Source of the DNA: Gilvimarinus chinensis DSM 19667
GTDB lineage: Bacteria; Pseudomonadota; Gammaproteobacteria; Pseudomonadales; Cellvibrionaceae
Reading direction: 5' to 3'
Assembly: GCF_000377745.1 (NCBI RefSeq)
Contig: NZ_KB898708.1
Span: 310,001-374,000, forward strand
Length of the DNA stretch: 64,000 nucleotides
Numbering within the stretch: position 1 is the stretch's first letter; each line of letters opens with the position of its first letter. The notes under the pieces are model-generated. The model worked only from the letters and a program-made list of their open reading frames with translations. It did no database searches and was not told the DNA's origin. Below, piece by piece: positions 1 to 8,700 of the stretch. A program made the translations under genes and the position numbers.

Positions 1-689
1 TTATCCAAATCTTTTTCTTCAACAAAGATTTTCAGCTCGACATTACGCCCACTAGCGGTGACAAAAGAGTCCTCAACGACACTTAAATCCCCTGCCACCA
101 AGGCAAATAAATAACAGGGCTTTTTGTGTGGATCATGCCACAACGCAAAATGACGACCATTCTCAAGGTCGCCACTCTCCAGTAAGTTGCCGTTTGAAAG
201 CAGTAAGGGGCACTCTGCTTTCGAAGCGCTGATGCGCGTGGTGAAATCGCTCATGACATCGGGGCGATCCAGGTAGTAGGTAATTTTGCGAAAACCTTCG
301 GCCTCACATTGAGTACAGTAAATGGTACGCGAACGATACAGCCCCTCTAACGAGGAGTTTTTTTCAGGCTCAATGCGAACCACCGTTTGCAGCTGGAAGC
401 TCAGCTTCGGGTTTAGCAGCACCAAAGCCCCCGCCTCCAGACGGTATTGGGCTTTATCTAGGGGCTCGCCATCTACGGCGATGGATACCAACTCCAACTG
501 TTCGCCAGCCAGAGCAAGCTCCCGAGGGGCATCACTGTCACGGCAAACCAAGTTAAGGGTAGAATCAACAAACGTTTCACCTTTATGAATCGCCACATCC
601 AGGTAGGTTTTTTCAATGGTGTAGGTCGGAGGTTGATAATCCTTTAAATAGACGGTGTTTGGCTGATGCAAAGATTCAGGCATAGTCAT
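1..689 (-). CDS. pepN: Aminopeptidase N, N-terminal part (cut by window edge)
   Basis: This reading frame runs off the left edge, so only the first 229 or so codons are visible. PepN is a zinc (M1 family) aminopeptidase that trims N-terminal residues from cytosolic peptides. The visible part is the N-terminal beta-sandwich domain, recognised by the stretch TQCEAEGFRKITYYLDRP around residue 125, which is highly typical of bacterial PepN, and by the following LSNGNLLE and FALVAGDL segments. The zinc site (HEYFH) lies outside the window. Two in-frame ATGs exist (689 and 683). It follows the DUF1315 gene by 10 bases, so it is probably the last gene of a glpG-DUF1315-pepN unit. Confidence 0.93.
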   Translation of the reverse strand, partial: MTMPESLHQPNTVYLKDYQPPTYTIEKTYLDVAIHKGETFVDSTLNLVCRDSDAPRELALAGEQLELVSIAVDGEPLDKAQYRLEAGALVLLNPKLSFQLQTVVRIEPEKNSSLEGLYRSRTIYCTQCEAEGFRKITYYLDRPDVMSDFTTRISASKAECPLLLSNGNLLESGDLENGRHFALWHDPHKKPCYLFALVAGDLSVVEDSFVTASGRNVELKIFVEEKDLD

Positions 690-699
690 TCCAGCTACC

Positions 700-966
700 T
701 CACTGCCACTTCAGTGGCGTTTCTGTATTGGGGTCATTGTCTCCAGCTTCACCGCAGTGACTGTGGGGTTTGGGCGGAATATACCCAGTGTGCTGCTCGG
801 CCGGCAGGTTGTCGTGTTCATAGGCGATGACCGCCTGCATACACAACTCACGCTGCTCAGCAGTTAATACGCGGCCATCGGGCCATTTGCCCAGCTCTAT
901 GGCGCGCTTCATATTGGTGTAAATTTCAGGGGTCAGGCTAGATAACACTTGTTTAAAATCACTCAT
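700..966 (-). CDS. DUF1315 (YeaC-like) small protein
   Basis: A small conserved protein of 88 residues. The sequence from LTPEIYTNMKRAIELGKWPDGR through ELCMQAVIAYE matches what I know of the DUF1315/YeaC family, which has no established function. The ATG at 966 overlaps the rhomboid stop codon by one base (TGATG), and a GTG lies one codon earlier. The family commonly sits beside pepN in pseudomonads, as here. Predicted soluble, no signal peptide, C-terminus rich in Pro, His and Asp/Asn. Role unknown. Confidence 0.85.
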   Translation of the reverse strand: MSDFKQVLSSLTPEIYTNMKRAIELGKWPDGRVLTAEQRELCMQAVIAYEHDNLPAEQHTGYIPPKPHSHCGEAGDNDPNTETPLKWQ

Positions 967-1850
967 CACTTTATCTCAGATTTTTTAGCTACTGCGAGCT
1001 TGCCCAAAGCGAATAGCACACCGCTTAAAAGTCCGCCAAGGTGGGCGCCGTTGGCAACGCCCCCCGCCATAAAAAAGTCCACCACACCCAGCATACAAAT
1101 ACCAAGCCAGGCGAGCATAAAAATCAAAATACCCTTGGGTACCGCGAGCACCGGCTCGGGCTTTAACCATTGGCACACACCTATGTAACCAACCATTGCG
1201 TAGATAACACCAGACATGCCCCCGAAAAGCGTGACAGGGCCTGGCCAAAAATACTGTGCAACATTGCTGGCTATGGCGGTAACCCCGAAAAATACGAGGT
1301 AGAGCCCCAAACCCATGCTCCACTCAAGGCGTCGGCCTAACTCCCAGGTCCATAAGGCATTAAAGACAATATGGAAGATCGAAAAGTGCAAAAAGGCTGG
1401 CGTCAGTAGCCGCCAGTAGTCGGCTTGCTGCAAAGTGTCTTGCAAAGTACCCAGCACCAAACCCTGGGGGGCTGGCATAACAGGCACGAATGTCAGCTGG
1501 GCCGCCCAGGATCGCAATGGTGCAAATTCGATACACGCAAAACCAAAGATGCTCGCCAGGATTAACACAAACGTGACGGGCGAGCGGTACACACTTCGCC
1601 GCAAAGCTTCACGGGACTGATCACGGGTGTTTACACTAGCACTTTCTTGCGGGATCGCAGTAACCCGACCATCTTGCCAGGCCTCGACGAAGTCCCCCAC
1701 CGGCTCCGCCAAGGTCGCCTCTGGCACCTGGAGCACCTGCCTACCCGAAAGTTCGACGATTCGGTGTGGAATACCACGCTCGCGCAGGGCTAAAGTCAGG
1801 GGGGCTAAATTTTGCTGCAGTGGAAACTGTTTAACGTTACTCCAGGACAC
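966..1850 (-). CDS. glpG: GlpG-type rhomboid intramembrane serine protease
   Basis: Rhomboid proteases cleave transmembrane substrates inside the bilayer. The 294-residue protein has an N-terminal cytosolic domain (about residues 1-70), then six likely membrane helices from residue 91. The rhomboid signature is complete: HFSIFHIVFNALW (His160, Asn164), the nucleophile in GGMSGVIYAM (Ser213), and the base in GAHLGGLLSG (His270). The start is GTG with a GGAG Shine-Dalgarno five bases upstream. The stop overlaps the DUF1315 start, so the two are probably translationally coupled. Assignment to the GlpG branch rests on the N-terminal domain plus the WELGRRLE segment. Confidence 0.92.
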   Translation of the reverse strand: MSWSNVKQFPLQQNLAPLTLALRERGIPHRIVELSGRQVLQVPEATLAEPVGDFVEAWQDGRVTAIPQESASVNTRDQSREALRRSVYRSPVTFVLILASIFGFACIEFAPLRSWAAQLTFVPVMPAPQGLVLGTLQDTLQQADYWRLLTPAFLHFSIFHIVFNALWTWELGRRLEWSMGLGLYLVFFGVTAIASNVAQYFWPGPVTLFGGMSGVIYAMVGYIGVCQWLKPEPVLAVPKGILIFMLAWLGICMLGVVDFFMAGGVANGAHLGGLLSGVLFALGKLAVAKKSEIK

Positions 1851-1893
1851 TCAGGCTCCAGAATCAAATATCGCGGTCATTAAGTGTGGCATT

Positions 1894-2859
1894 CTAAGGG
1901 TCAACGTACACCCATACATAATTATCAGGGTTTACGGTTTGTTTACCATCATGCCGATACGCCGCCAAACGGCCAAAGCGCACCGCACCATAATCCAGGC
2001 AGGCAATATTACTGGCTACAGGCTCAGGAGTGCCGCTCAGCCAGTAGTGGCCTAAAAACAGTGGAGGCTCGGCGCTATCATACACCACCAAGCGCTCTAG
2101 CAGCTTGGGATCAAGCGGCAAGCTGCCAATTTCTGGAGGCAGCGGATCTGGCTGAAAAGCCAAATCGTTATAGTGTTCCGGTACAGGGGGCCAAAACCGG
2201 GCGCGAAAACGAGTGCGTCTATAGCCGTCAGCGGACAGCATGCTGGTGTTATTGGGCAAAGGTAAGTCGATTCCCGAGGTCAGTCTTTTGATTGCCTGAG
2301 CATCGTCACTTCCGGGGTCAGCCATCGCCACCCACTGGGAGGGTGAAACAGTATCACTGCCCCGCCCCTCAATGATTGCAGCATCCCAGCAGGCATGTAC
2401 CACTCGCATCTGCTCATTGGCTAAATATAAAGGAAGCCGAGCCATCCAGCGTAAATAATCGGACCACTCATCGTTGTAGTTAGCAAATTGCTCCAGTGTT
2501 TCAGCCACGATTGCGGTATTGCGGGGGGTGTGTGGACGTAAATAATTTCCCGGCGCAGAGGGGTGTGCAGTGCAATAACAATAAGCGTGCACCTCATGGT
2601 TACCGAGAATCAGATAAGCGGTGCCCGCTTCAACCATTTCCCGAACTAACGCAAGTGCTTGTCGGATTCGTGGCCCCCGATCGACAATATCCCCCACAAA
2701 CACGATTTTGCGGCTCGGATGACTGTATACGCCGCGGCGTTTACTGTAGCCAAGCTTTATAAGCAGCCGCTCTAGTGTGAGCGCACAACCGTGTATATCA
2801 CCAATTACGTCAAGCCGAGCGGCATCATGATCGAGGTTATACTGCACCTGTAGCGTCAT
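1894..2859 (-). CDS. Metallophosphoesterase (ApaH/PrpE-like)
   Basis: A calcineurin-like phosphoesterase of about 321 residues. The dinuclear metal motifs are present in order: GDIHG (20-24), GDIVDRG (56-62) and GNHE (86-89), followed by a conserved His in VVHACWD. This arrangement is seen in diadenosine tetraphosphatases and serine/threonine protein phosphatases; the exact substrate cannot be read from the sequence. A longer frame opens at 2886, but the ATG at 2859 overlaps the nadK stop (ATGA), which favours coupled translation from there. The protein is longer than ApaH and lacks clear similarity outside the motifs, so ApaH itself is not claimed. Confidence 0.85.
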   Translation of the reverse strand: MTLQVQYNLDHDAARLDVIGDIHGCALTLERLLIKLGYSKRRGVYSHPSRKIVFVGDIVDRGPRIRQALALVREMVEAGTAYLILGNHEVHAYCYCTAHPSAPGNYLRPHTPRNTAIVAETLEQFANYNDEWSDYLRWMARLPLYLANEQMRVVHACWDAAIIEGRGSDTVSPSQWVAMADPGSDDAQAIKRLTSGIDLPLPNNTSMLSADGYRRTRFRARFWPPVPEHYNDLAFQPDPLPPEIGSLPLDPKLLERLVVYDSAEPPLFLGHYWLSGTPEPVASNIACLDYGAVRFGRLAAYRHDGKQTVNPDNYVWVYVDP

Positions 2860-3755
2860 GATTTGTCCAACAGATGCCCTCCCCAACCGAGCTTGGAGCG
2901 GCAGCGTTCATAGAAATTATGATTTAACGGGTGGATAAGCTGTAACCGCTGGGGCTTCTTGCGAATGATGATTTGATCACCACCGCGCACAGAGTCATGG
3001 GTTTGGCCATCGCACGTCACCTGCGGTACCGCACTGTTGCCATCACCAACCAGGATTCGTACCACACTATCACCGGCAACCACCATGGGGCGACTGCTCA
3101 AGGTGTGTGGATTCATGGGGACTAACACCAATGCGTCCAGTTTCGGATGCATAATTGGGCCACCACCGCTCAGGGCGTAGGCCGTAGATCCAGTGGGGGT
3201 AGAGACAATCATGCCATCTGAACGCTGCGAGGTAACAAAGTGATCGTCCACATACAGCTCAAACTCTAACATTCGGATAAATTCGCCCGGGTGCAGCACA
3301 ACATCATTGAGCGCATCGCCCGTGCAGATAATTTCACCGTTACGCTCTACACTCATATCCAGCAAAAACCGGCTTTCGCTGCTGAATTCTCCTGCCAGAA
3401 CTTCCGCTACCTTTTGTTCAATATCCTCAGGCACAATATCCGTTAAGAACCCAAGTCGACCGCGGTTAACACCAAGTAGCGGTACATTGTATTGCACCAG
3501 ATCCCGAGCCCCACTCAGCAAACTGCCATCACCGCCAATCACAATTGCCAGATCGCAGCCGGTGCCCAGCTTATCCATAGTCGCAATGGTGATGTTCGGG
3601 TAGCGCTTGGCGGCGTCGATAATCTCGGCGCTACGCGCTTCGATGACCACATTTAAGTGCCGCGAGGTGAGAAAATCAATCAACCTGTCGACACTGTACT
3701 TGGCTCGCTCGTTATCAAGCCTGCCTATCAGGCCGACGTTGGCAAATTGTGTCAT
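2856..3755 (-). CDS. nadK: NAD kinase
   Basis: ATP-dependent NAD kinase, the only route to NADP. The 299-residue protein carries GGDGS (74-78), the ND motif in ALNDVVLHPG (150-151), and the glycine-rich TPTGSTAYALSGGGPI segment that is diagnostic of the family. The start at 3755 gives the usual MxxFxNVGLIGR beginning; six further upstream codons are open but would run into the region facing the divergent DUF1853 gene. The gene is coupled to the downstream phosphoesterase by an ATGA overlap. Confidence 0.97.
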   Translation of the reverse strand: MTQFANVGLIGRLDNERAKYSVDRLIDFLTSRHLNVVIEARSAEIIDAAKRYPNITIATMDKLGTGCDLAIVIGGDGSLLSGARDLVQYNVPLLGVNRGRLGFLTDIVPEDIEQKVAEVLAGEFSSESRFLLDMSVERNGEIICTGDALNDVVLHPGEFIRMLEFELYVDDHFVTSQRSDGMIVSTPTGSTAYALSGGGPIMHPKLDALVLVPMNPHTLSSRPMVVAGDSVVRILVGDGNSAVPQVTCDGQTHDSVRGGDQIIIRKKPQRLQLIHPLNHNFYERCRSKLGWGGHLLDKS

Positions 3756-3814
3756 GATTGCCCTCTTATACATTTAATAGGCAGCTATTATGCCTAACCA
3801 CCACGTATACGCCA

Positions 3815-4768
3815 ATGACCTCAAACAACGAAGCAGCTTTACGCACACTGTTACAAAATTTACGTTGCCGGGAGGTGCGTGATCTTGCCTACGCGTGTTT
3901 TGGCCCACCGATGATAACAAGCTTAAAGCACCCCTCCGTTTGCTATCAGGCCCTGTTAGACGACAAAACCAAGCAAAGGCTTCTAGCGCTTGATCACGAA
4001 CCTGCTCCCCTGCTGAATTTTATCGCCCAAGTAACCAGTACCCGGCTGGGCGTTTATTTTGAAACATTGTGGCGTTTTTACTGGTTACACCTCAGCACGA
4101 AAGAGACACTTCTGGCCCATAATCTACAAGTTAATCGTGATGGAAAAACCTTGGGTGCTTACGACTTTATCGTAAAACGTGATGCCCATGTGTGGCATAT
4201 CGAAGCTGCGCTGAAGTTTTACTTGGGGGTGGGTAATCACCTGCAATGTGCAGATCATTGGCTAGGGCCAAACACCAGCGATAATCTAGCGAACAAAATC
4301 AACCATTTAAGAATGCATCAACTGAACTTATCGAATACCCCCGAAGGATTGACCACATTAAAAGCAGCCGCCAGACCGGTAACCGGCACACAGTTCTTAT
4401 TAAAAGGGTATTTGTTCGCTCCAAGAGCCGCAGAATGGACCCTGCCACCAGGGGTTAATCCCGAGGCGGTGCAAGGCTACTGGTATCACCTAAACCGTTT
4501 AGTCGGCAGCCTGACCAATACCTTAACGGCAAATTACTGCATAGTACCGCGTAACCATTGGCTGGCACCGATTGTTCACCACCACGCGGTACGCCCGCTG
4601 GGGTGCTCGCAGCTAATAAAGGCCCTCACCGCCCAGCTGAACCGCCAGGGAAGACCCAAAATGGTGGCTAAATTGCGTTTAGACAAAGGCGTGTGGCGAG
4701 AACAGGAGCGCTTTTTTGTGGTGCCCAATCATTGGCCAGGTACGGCCAGCCCCTCTTTTAACACGTAA
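3815..4768 (+). CDS. DUF1853 family protein
   Basis: A 317-residue protein of the DUF1853 family, recognised by YFETLWRFYW, the central DFIVKRDAHVWHIEAALKFY segment and a run of conserved His/Trp residues. No biochemical role is established as far as I know. The central Asp...Glu...Lys pattern is reminiscent of PD-(D/E)XK nucleases, but the Glu-Lys spacing is not canonical, so that is only a suggestion. It is divergent from nadK, a neighbourhood common in pseudomonads, and its last 40 bases overlap the convergent cNMP-binding gene. The ATG at 3815 is preferred over a TTG at 3758 because the leading codons look unlike the family. Confidence 0.8.
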   Translation: MTSNNEAALRTLLQNLRCREVRDLAYACFGPPMITSLKHPSVCYQALLDDKTKQRLLALDHEPAPLLNFIAQVTSTRLGVYFETLWRFYWLHLSTKETLLAHNLQVNRDGKTLGAYDFIVKRDAHVWHIEAALKFYLGVGNHLQCADHWLGPNTSDNLANKINHLRMHQLNLSNTPEGLTTLKAAARPVTGTQFLLKGYLFAPRAAEWTLPPGVNPEAVQGYWYHLNRLVGSLTNTLTANYCIVPRNHWLAPIVHHHAVRPLGCSQLIKALTAQLNRQGRPKMVAKLRLDKGVWREQERFFVVPNHWPGTASPSFNT

Positions 4769-5871
4769 TTTTTTTCAGTTTCCAAATGGCGATCAAAATC
4801 CGCACGGTTAAATAGCTCGTCGCAATCGGCCAACACGGTCACATTAAAACCTTGTTCACGCAGCAAGTGTGTGGCCGCCCCACTGCGTCGACCAGTATCA
4901 CAATAACAAATATAATCTACCCCCAGGCGCATTAAGCGCGACTTAATGCCCAGTAAGTGCAGTGGAATATTCACCGCACCAGGCAAATGTCCCAGCGCAT
5001 ACTCTTCGTCAGAGCGGACATCGACAATACTTGATCGAGTGAGATCTCGGTTCGGCATGACCGCTAATGTCGTGGAGGGCACTTGCGGGCTTCGCAACAA
5101 ACGATAAAAAGCCTGTTTGGGTAAACACATTAAAACACCATCCGTCAGCATTCGAACGTTGGCGTTACGCGGTGCGTCATTAACTAAAGCGTCTTCACCA
5201 AAACAGCGCCCCGGCTCAATCACCGCCACTTGCTCAATGCCTGTGGCACCCTGACGGGTTACCTCGGCACGCCCTTCTTTGATGAAATAGCAGCGATCCC
5301 CAATTTCACCCTGTCGTACAATTACTTCATCGGCGTGTACAGACTGGGCCTGCATTTCGGTGAAAATTTCTTCGACATTCAGGGGGGGGACTTTATAAAA
5401 TAAATTTGACCGCAGCACCTGCATCATCCACTGGACATCTTCGTCCATGTCACGGTCCCGAGCGATCACACTGTGTAAATAATCAGCCACCTGACTCCAG
5501 GTCAGTAGTTTATCCAGCTCATCACTGCGCAAACGTAAAATGGCACAATCAGTAGCTGCTGTTGCCTGAAAACGGCGTGGTCGATGGTGGGCCAGTGGCA
5601 TTACTTCTGAGCGACCTTTCAGCAAGGCTTCACGCCCCTCACTATCTTCGAGCAAGAGGTCGCCATAGAGTAAATACAAGTGACATTCGTCAACCGACCC
5701 GCGGTTAAACAGCACCTGACCAGGGTATAAATACTCAGTCTTCGCAGTGCTTAATAACACCTGCAGGTGCTCGCTACCCATATCTTTAAGCGGCACAAAA
5801 GACTTGGTCTGTTGCAGGTCTAGTAACACGTTTTGCTCTGCCTGTTTTAACATTTGCTCCATGGTAAGCAC
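4729..5871 (-). CDS. Double cyclic-nucleotide-binding plus rhodanese protein
   Basis: The 380-residue protein has three parts. Residues 25-120 form a degenerate cNMP-binding fold (YPGQVLFNRG). Residues 158-262 form a second with a good phosphate-binding cassette, FGEDALVNDAPRNANV, including Arg235. Residues 280-365 are a rhodanese domain with catalytic Cys324 in CDTGRRSG. Such proteins are likely cytosolic sensors in which ligand binding influences a sulfurtransferase or persulfide-carrying domain; ligand and target are unknown. It starts with GTG at 5871 or ATG at 5862, directly after the ACC-deaminase-like gene, so they are surely cotranscribed. The 3' end overlaps the convergent DUF1853 gene. 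Confidence 0.85.
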   Translation of the reverse strand: MLTMEQMLKQAEQNVLLDLQQTKSFVPLKDMGSEHLQVLLSTAKTEYLYPGQVLFNRGSVDECHLYLLYGDLLLEDSEGREALLKGRSEVMPLAHHRPRRFQATAATDCAILRLRSDELDKLLTWSQVADYLHSVIARDRDMDEDVQWMMQVLRSNLFYKVPPLNVEEIFTEMQAQSVHADEVIVRQGEIGDRCYFIKEGRAEVTRQGATGIEQVAVIEPGRCFGEDALVNDAPRNANVRMLTDGVLMCLPKQAFYRLLRSPQVPSTTLAVMPNRDLTRSSIVDVRSDEEYALGHLPGAVNIPLHLLGIKSRLMRLGVDYICYCDTGRRSGAATHLLREQGFNVTVLADCDELFNRADFDRHLETEKNYVLKEGLAVPGQ

Positions 5872-6819
5872 TCAAAAACAATGAGAAAAAGATGGTTCTG
5901 GCCAATCAATTTGCGATCTGAAACCTCGACGCCCCTGTAAGCCTCCTGAATGAATGACCACGACTTGCGAGCCCGCAGGCCAGTAACCCCGAGCCGCCAA
6001 GTTATCGACCGCGTAGAGTGCTTTGAGGGTATACACAGGGTCTAATGCTATGGCGTGAGAGAGTTCAAACCTTTTCCAAAACTCAAGCAAATAAGTGGGT
6101 AGCCGCCTTGCGTACCCCCCTGCTGCAAACCCCCACAGCAAACGCCAGCGCCCTTCACACATACTCGAGCCTATAGCGCTTGAACCTGAGTTGTCTTTCA
6201 ACACACTGATGCCGATGGCGGTCACCGAGGCGGGTAAAGCGCTTACGACACCTTTTAACGTGCCTCCTGTACCCACCGCCATACAGACGTAGGAGTTTTT
6301 ACTCGTAGGCACAGTGGCTGCGATGGCCTGACCGAGTACGGCAGCACCTCGCTCTCCTGCGCTATTAGCTCCCCCCTCTGGAATAAAGTAATCTTCTTCC
6401 GGTAAGTCTGCAGGGCCAAATACAGCGCTCTGACGATAATTGGCTCGACTGATAAACTCCAGTTGCATACCCGCCCTGCTGGCATCAAGCAGCGTTGGGC
6501 TCAAGACTCTCGGCCTTTCGCCTCGAATAAGGCCTCGGCAAGGCAGCCCGATTTTACGCGCAGCCAGTGCCACGGCATAAATATGGTTGGACCAAGCGCC
6601 ACCGGCAGTGGTCAACCGCTTTGCCCCGAGTTGTTTGGCGTTTAAAAGGTTATAAAAGAGCTTATAAAACTTATTGCCACTGCAGTAAGGGTCGATTAAA
6701 TCGTCCCTACGCAATACTACTTTGACCCCGGCCTTTGCACAGTTAGGCAGGACTAGTGGGTCATAGCTTACCTGCAATGCACGCTGCAGCAGCTCAGTCT
6801 CTGGCTCGTACTTACCCAT
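5872..6819 (-). CDS. PLP enzyme, ACC deaminase/D-cysteine desulfhydrase family
   Basis: A fold-type II pyridoxal-phosphate enzyme of 315 residues. The Schiff-base lysine is Lys50 in CSGNKFYKL, followed by the phosphate/substrate loop AGGAWSNH (72-79) and the glycine-rich MAVGTGGTLKGVV segment. Family members deaminate 1-aminocyclopropane-1-carboxylate or desulfhydrate D-cysteine; which applies here cannot be read from sequence. The family usually shows GGxQSNH, whereas a Trp stands in the Gln position here. It sits between a coiled-coil protein (one-base TAATG overlap) and the rhodanese protein, so a link to sulfur release is possible but inferred. Confidence 0.85.
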   Translation of the reverse strand: MGKYEPETELLQRALQVSYDPLVLPNCAKAGVKVVLRRDDLIDPYCSGNKFYKLFYNLLNAKQLGAKRLTTAGGAWSNHIYAVALAARKIGLPCRGLIRGERPRVLSPTLLDASRAGMQLEFISRANYRQSAVFGPADLPEEDYFIPEGGANSAGERGAAVLGQAIAATVPTSKNSYVCMAVGTGGTLKGVVSALPASVTAIGISVLKDNSGSSAIGSSMCEGRWRLLWGFAAGGYARRLPTYLLEFWKRFELSHAIALDPVYTLKALYAVDNLAARGYWPAGSQVVVIHSGGLQGRRGFRSQIDWPEPSFSHCF

Positions 6820-8150
6820 TAACTCTGTCCTGCAATGATCGTCGGGTTAGACTCCCGGTGCACATCACAGCGGTTACTTTCCCCGTCGTGAAAATCGGCA
6901 GGTGCCATGACTCTTGTTACACCTGTGCCACACTCTTCCCCGTCAATGTTAACGGCGGTGCAGTAAGGGGAATGATAGTGATCCAGCCACTGCCTGTAAG
7001 ACTGCAAGCTCAAACCACTTTTCTGAGCTGCAAACGATTGTGGGTCCGCCATATAACCCGGCACCTCTTCAGCGCTGAGCGTCAATTGACCACACCCTGG
7101 CGCAAATACAACAAAGCTGACTCCCGCTTTCTTCATTGGTGCGAGTAACTGCGCCGCACCATGATTCAATAACGAATCGTGTTCTCGCTGTAAGGCGGCG
7201 AGCTCATCACGTAATGCTTCTTCCTGTTGCTGGCGATAAAAAAGCTCCATTTCACGCATATCCAGCAGTTGTTGCATATGCTCTTGAGATTGCTCAAGCT
7301 TGGCTTGTAACTGCTCCGCGAATCCGGCCTCTAAGGCTTCGATTTCAGCGCCACCGTCATGTTGTAGCGACTTGAGCTTGTGCTCATAATACTCACGTAA
7401 ACCTTCTATCTTTCCATCCTTTAGTGCCAGCTCGTGCTCGAGTTCATGAATTCGCCCATCAAGATGCTTTACTGCCTCCTCAGCCTGATCAATTCTTTGC
7501 TGATAACCATCAAGACGGACTTGATGTTCTCTTTTAAGGCCATCCAGTTTAAGGGCCATGCGGCTTTTCAAGGTGTTGATACGCAGGCGCTGCTCCCGCA
7601 AGGTGTGGGCCAGCCGGGTACGCATTGTACGCGCGTATTCTCGCTCAAGAGTCTCGCGTAGCTGCTGATCAACAAGCCCATGCTCCGGCTCCACAGGTTT
7701 GTCAGCCTTAGGAAAAACCAACCCCAAGCGGTTAGCCGCCACCGCTTTTTTCATTAATACAAAACTGTTCCGCCCAGGCTCCATCATCGGGTCCCAGAGC
7801 TTACTCTTTTGCCAACTAATAGGACATTGACTGTAACATGCCAGCGCAATAGGCCCCGCACCAAGATCCGGGCCTCGTGCGGCGTTATCGGCCAAAGCCT
7901 GCAAGGGAACATTCCACCGCTTGGCGATCATGCCACCGGCCTCAAAGTCAGCAACAAAGAATACACATGCAGTTATTCGTAATGCTGAATTAATACGCAG
8001 GTATACAGCTGGCACTTGCTTCTCAGCGAACTCGGGAATGGGTACAAAGCCATCCATAATGGCCTCAAACTCGGGATACTGAAGCTCCCGATCTATTTTA
8101 CCCTCGTCAAAGACAATAATTGCCTCAACAGTGACATCCTGGCTGGACAT
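6819..8150 (-). CDS. Unassigned protein with long central coiled coil
   Basis: A 443-residue protein I cannot assign to a characterised family. Residues 1-155 form a globular domain starting with a beta strand (VEAIIVFDEG). Residues 160-325 are almost continuous heptad-rich coiled coil (repeated Leu/Glu/Gln/Arg). Residues 330-430 form a C-terminal domain with clustered Cys and His (CGQ, YCTAVNIDGEECG, CDVH) that could bind metal. No signal peptide or membrane segment is visible. It is the first gene of the unit with the PLP enzyme and cNMP-rhodanese gene, and is preceded by the gene-poor stretch, so the promoter for the unit should lie around 8160-8300. Confidence 0.75.
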   Translation of the reverse strand: MSSQDVTVEAIIVFDEGKIDRELQYPEFEAIMDGFVPIPEFAEKQVPAVYLRINSALRITACVFFVADFEAGGMIAKRWNVPLQALADNAARGPDLGAGPIALACYSQCPISWQKSKLWDPMMEPGRNSFVLMKKAVAANRLGLVFPKADKPVEPEHGLVDQQLRETLEREYARTMRTRLAHTLREQRLRINTLKSRMALKLDGLKREHQVRLDGYQQRIDQAEEAVKHLDGRIHELEHELALKDGKIEGLREYYEHKLKSLQHDGGAEIEALEAGFAEQLQAKLEQSQEHMQQLLDMREMELFYRQQQEEALRDELAALQREHDSLLNHGAAQLLAPMKKAGVSFVVFAPGCGQLTLSAEEVPGYMADPQSFAAQKSGLSLQSYRQWLDHYHSPYCTAVNIDGEECGTGVTRVMAPADFHDGESNRCDVHRESNPTIIAGQS

Positions 8151-8311
8151 GGCCGCCCCTTGCGCTTTTAATGATTCTATGAGTAATTAGCGAACAAAAA
8201 GTATAAGGATATGGCGTCGATAAATCAGCAACTTGCTTGATAGAGGGGGGCTGTCGATAAAATTGTGGGATTCAGTTCAGATTTTAGGGGTGGGTTATAT
8301 AACGCAAGGAA

Positions 8312-8395
8312 CTACACTTCCGCGTAGTCCTCGCCGGTTTCATCATCCATGTCATCAAATGTCACATCCAACAGCTCTTCTAAATAATCTTGCAT
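8312..8395 (-). CDS. Possible 27-residue acidic peptide
   Basis: A short open frame with a clear Shine-Dalgarno (AGGAG, six bases before the ATG at 8395). The product begins MQDYLEELLDV and continues with a run of Asp/Glu, ending EDYAEV; about eleven of 27 residues are acidic and only aromatic and aliphatic residues break the run. No Lys or Arg occurs. It lies in an otherwise empty region upstream of the coiled-coil gene on the same strand. I do not recognise the peptide. It could be an acidic leader, a small regulator binding a basic protein, or chance; the good ribosome site and codon composition argue for translation. Confidence 0.4.
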   Translation of the reverse strand: MQDYLEELLDVTFDDMDDETGEDYAEV

Positions 8396-8700
8396 TAGTC
8401 TCTCCTGGTCATATTTCATTAGCTTCAGCGTTGTCTTGAACGCAAGCCCAGAATTTCATAGCAATATGACAGTATTGTGATAACTAGGCTCGGAGCGGCC
8501 TAATTTTACTCAATTGGCCATGAATGCAAAAAATGAAAGAAGCAAAAACCGGGGCCTAACCCGAGAAAGTGGACAGCTGCAGGACGTGTTTCAGTACCTG
8601 TAGTGTCATTCCAACTCAGCCACCTGGGAACAGGGAGTATCGACACGCGTCTATGTGCAGACAAGACATATTATTATCTATCGATCATATTCCAGCCATA

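Noticed and set aside
985-1323. A 112-codon frame overlapping glpG in another frame on the same strand
   Set aside because: It lies entirely inside the rhomboid gene, whose motifs are complete, and has no family match.
8550-8580. Sequence resembling an insertion-sequence terminus (AGAAAGTGGACAGC)
   Set aside because: No matching inverted partner, no transposase fragment and no target-site duplication were seen.
8520-8603. A 27-codon plus-strand frame (basic first half)
   Set aside because: No ribosome site and no other support; listed only as a low-interest observation, not as a gene.
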